Positions 62,202 to 64,000 of a DNA stretch of 64,000 bases are shown piece after piece. Each line of letters begins with the position of its first letter. Within the stretch, counting starts at the first letter, position 1. The translations under genes and the position numbers were made by a program. The DNA is from Pseudomonas sp. MM213 (lineage in GTDB: Bacteria > Pseudomonadota > Gammaproteobacteria > Pseudomonadales > Pseudomonadaceae). The DNA lies in the NCBI RefSeq assembly GCF_020423045.1, contig NZ_CP081943.1, positions 310,001 through 374,000 on the forward strand. Reading direction: 5' to 3'. Below the pieces are notes generated by a model. It made no database searches, had not been told where the DNA came from, and was given only the letters and a program-made list of their open reading frames with translations.

Positions 62202-63098
62202 ATGAACCCGTTCGAAGATATGCGTATTTTTTGCCAGGTCATGGACTCCGGCAGCTTCACCTCGGCCGCCGATCAATTGGGCCTGTCCAAGCAGTTCGTC
62301 AGCCGTCGCTTGATGCAGCTTGAAGAACGCCTGGGCGTACGGTTGCTCAACCGCTCCACACGGCGCCTGGACGTCACGCCGCTGGGCCAGAGTTATTACG
62401 AGTCGGCGTTGCGCTTGCTCAGCGAAGTCGAGCAGGTGGAACAGGGCATCGCCGGCCAGACCACCGAACCGCGCGGCACCATTCGCGTGAGCGCGCCGTT
62501 GTCGTTTGCGGTGGCGCATTTGGGGTGTTTGCTGCCGGTGTTCTTGCAGCGTTACCGCGATGTCACGGTGGAAGTGGATTTGAGCGACCGCCCGGTGGAT
62601 CTGCTCAGCGAGGGTTACGACCTGGCGTTGCGCATCGGCATCCTTGAAGACTCGACGCTGATCGCCCGCCGCATCGCTTCGATCCAGCGGGTGTATTGCG
62701 CCAGCCCGGCTTACCTGGCGGAGCGCGGAACGCCGGGTAAACCTGAGGACCTGCACACGCACGACTGCCTGCCGTATGGCCACGGCCGCCAGGTGCAATG
62801 GCGTTTTGAAGGGCAGGGCAAGCTGCTGGCGGTCAACGTGACCGGGCGGATGCGGGTCAACAACGGTGAGTTGCTCAGGGATGCGGCCATTGCCGGGATG
62901 GGGATTACGTACCTGCCGACCTTCATTGTCGGGGCGGCGTTGAAGGATGGGCGGCTGGTGCCGGTGCTGGATGAGTTTCGCCCGCAGCCGCTGACGTTGT
63001 CGGCGGTGTACCCGCAGCATCGCCAGAGTTCGCGACCGGTGCAGGCGTTGATCGAGTTTCTGCGCGAGCGGCTGGATCAGACCGAGGGTGGACTCTAG
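62202..63098 (+). CDS. LysR-family transcriptional regulator
   Basis: A 298-residue LTTR; ATG 62202 with GGAAAGTG upstream is preferred over the start at 62145. HTH about 5-60 (GSFTSAADQLGLSKQFVSRRL). It belongs to the AaeR/DmlR-like branch (RLLNRSTRRLDVTPLG). Divergent from the esterase gene across a 160-base AT-rich region (TTAATTAATTAG at 62056-62067), and the likely regulator of it. Confidence 0.93.
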   Translation: MNPFEDMRIFCQVMDSGSFTSAADQLGLSKQFVSRRLMQLEERLGVRLLNRSTRRLDVTPLGQSYYESALRLLSEVEQVEQGIAGQTTEPRGTIRVSAPLSFAVAHLGCLLPVFLQRYRDVTVEVDLSDRPVDLLSEGYDLALRIGILEDSTLIARRIASIQRVYCASPAYLAERGTPGKPEDLHTHDCLPYGHGRQVQWRFEGQGKLLAVNVTGRMRVNNGELLRDAAIAGMGITYLPTFIVGAALKDGRLVPVLDEFRPQPLTLSAVYPQHRQSSRPVQALIEFLRERLDQTEGGL

Positions 63099-63113
63099 GT
63101 CCACGCGATCCCT

Positions 63114-63201
63114 GTAGGAGCAAGCTTGCTCGCGAAAGCGGTTTGTCAGACACATTAATGTTGAATGACAGATTGCTATCGCGAGCAGGCTCACTCCCAC
63201 A
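63114..63201. repeat. REP pair, right half degenerate
   Basis: GTAGGAGCAAGCTTGCTCGCGAAAG at left; right half ATCGCGAGCAGGCTCACTCCCAC with changes in the otherwise invariant CTCCTAC end. Confidence 0.85.
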
Positions 63202-63234
63202 TTGGATTTAGGGTGTTCTTGATATCAGTAGTGA

Positions 63235-63870
63235 TCAGGACCTTTTGTCATCACCCGGCTCGCCACCGACGTGCACGCCGTGGTCGTCACCCGGTTCACC
63301 GCCGACATGAACGCCGTGGTCATCGCCGATTTCGCCGGCGCGATGAACGCCGTGGTCGTCACCGATTTCACCGGCGCGATGAACGCCGCGGTTGTGGCCG
63401 ACTTCACCGGCATGATGAACGCCGTGGTCGTCACCGATTTCACCGGCGCGATGAACGCCGCGGTTGTGGCCGACTTCACCGGCGTGATGAACGCCGTGAT
63501 CGTCTCCCGGTTCGGCATGGGTGCCGCTGCGACCGGATGAGGCGGTGTTACCGGAATGTCCCGAGCCATGGTCGTTGCCACTGTGACCGCTGCCGCTATT
63601 GCCGCCGCCGTTTCCACCGTGACCACTGCCGCCATTGCCGCCACTGCCACTTCCGCCGTGGCCACCGCCACCGTTTCCACCACCGCCGCCACCGCCAGAG
63701 CCACCACCACCGCCGCCAGAGCCACCGCCGCCACCACCAGAGCCGCCACCACCCCCACCATCCTTGGCCTGAGCGCTCGATACGCCGGACAGGCTGTCCG
63801 GAATCAATACGGTAGACGCCGACAAAACCGCGCCAATAGCTACTGCCAGTAAAAGCTTGTTGATGTGCAT
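63235..63870 (-). CDS. secreted Gly/His-rich tandem-repeat protein
   Basis: A 211-residue protein from ATG 63870 (GGAGAACGAC upstream). The signal peptide is about residues 1-35 (start MHINKLLLAVAIGAVLSAS, end SSAQA). Next is a Gly/Ser/His/Asn-rich region (runs of GGGGGGS, then GGHGGSGSGG...), then seven copies of a 12-residue unit of the form G(D/H)(D/N)(H/R)GVH(H/R/V)(A/G)GE(V/I/P), ending GDDKRS. The His/Asp pattern could bind metal ions; this is inference. No family name recognised. The region after it (63871-64000) holds no supported gene. Confidence 0.8.
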   Translation of the reverse strand: MHINKLLLAVAIGAVLSASTVLIPDSLSGVSSAQAKDGGGGGGSGGGGGGSGGGGGGSGGGGGGGNGGGGHGGSGSGGNGGSGHGGNGGGNSGSGHSGNDHGSGHSGNTASSGRSGTHAEPGDDHGVHHAGEVGHNRGVHRAGEIGDDHGVHHAGEVGHNRGVHRAGEIGDDHGVHRAGEIGDDHGVHVGGEPGDDHGVHVGGEPGDDKRS

Positions 63871-64000
63871 GTCGTTCTCCGTCTTTTTATTCAGGTTGGA
63901 ACGTTGATGAACAATGCAACTTGCTGCTCGATTCAGTGGGAGAACACTGCAACGTTCCGGTTTATTCAGTGGCAACGTCGATGAACGATGAACGGTACGA

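Noticed and set aside
63165..63815. A 216-residue His/Arg-rich plus-strand frame
   Set aside because: It is the antisense of the Gly/His-rich repeat gene; its repeat character follows from the DNA repeats and it lacks a ribosome site.

Overview
The window looks like chromosome of a fluorescent Pseudomonas (P. fluorescens group). The base composition is GC-rich, LysR and AraC regulators are abundant, and genes are punctuated by REP-type palindromes (GTAGGAGC...GCTCCTAC), which are a hallmark of this genus. Most genes are ordinary, intact and tightly packed. No phage, integrase, transposase, CRISPR array or rRNA gene was seen.

Layout. 1-9497: a same-strand cluster of an outer-membrane DUF1302 protein (partial), DUF1329, a YCF48/BNR-repeat protein, an MMPL/RND transporter, an acyl-CoA dehydrogenase and a fatty-acid-CoA ligase, closed by a terminator. 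It reads as export or uptake plus activation and beta-oxidation of a hydrophobic acid. 9552-11180: two small proteins, a tandem REP array and a 71-residue molbindin (SsuF-like). 11189-23068: a LysR gene divergent from an operon with two tandem solute-binding proteins, an FAD-linked 2-hydroxyacid oxidase, an AspC-type aminotransferase, two permeases and an ATPase, a cysteine-dioxygenase-family cupin, a YfcG-like GST, and one reading frame joining four rhodanese domains to a cystathionine beta-lyase. Together these suggest uptake and breakdown of a sulfur amino acid or its disulfide.

23060-29828: an RNA repair locus. RtcR (sigma54 activator) is divergent from a sigma54 promoter driving a Ro60/TROVE protein, a 300-base non-coding stretch, RtcB ligase, an RlaP nucleotidyltransferase and RtcA cyclase. 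The non-coding stretch folds by eye into three tandem Y-RNA-like elements with the same two-stem architecture but different paired sequences. The third carries a permuted tRNA mimic (T-arm, GAAA-capped acceptor-like stem, D-arm). This is the most interesting part of the window.

29842-43607: assorted genes, including a lipoprotein, a VOC protein, a TetR/3-hydroxyacyl-CoA dehydrogenase pair with divergent AraC regulator, a DUF6338-like membrane protein plus a 51-residue peptide plus an ABC exporter, an alpha/beta hydrolase, a quinone oxidoreductase, an MFS transporter with divergent LysR, a pirin and a GlxA-type regulator. 43784-59000: two convergent winged-helix/STAND ATPase regulators, then flavodoxin, alpha/beta hydrolase, catalase, AraC, metallo-beta-lactamase-fold protein, LysR, DoxX, monooxygenase-like protein, amidohydrolase and YcaC-type hydrolase. 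An identical 21-base sequence lies in two divergent promoter regions here (48236-48256 and 52249-52269). 59066-64000: an MscS channel with a cyclic-nucleotide-binding domain, a five-unit REP array, an HSL-type esterase with divergent LysR, and a Gly/His-rich secreted repeat protein.
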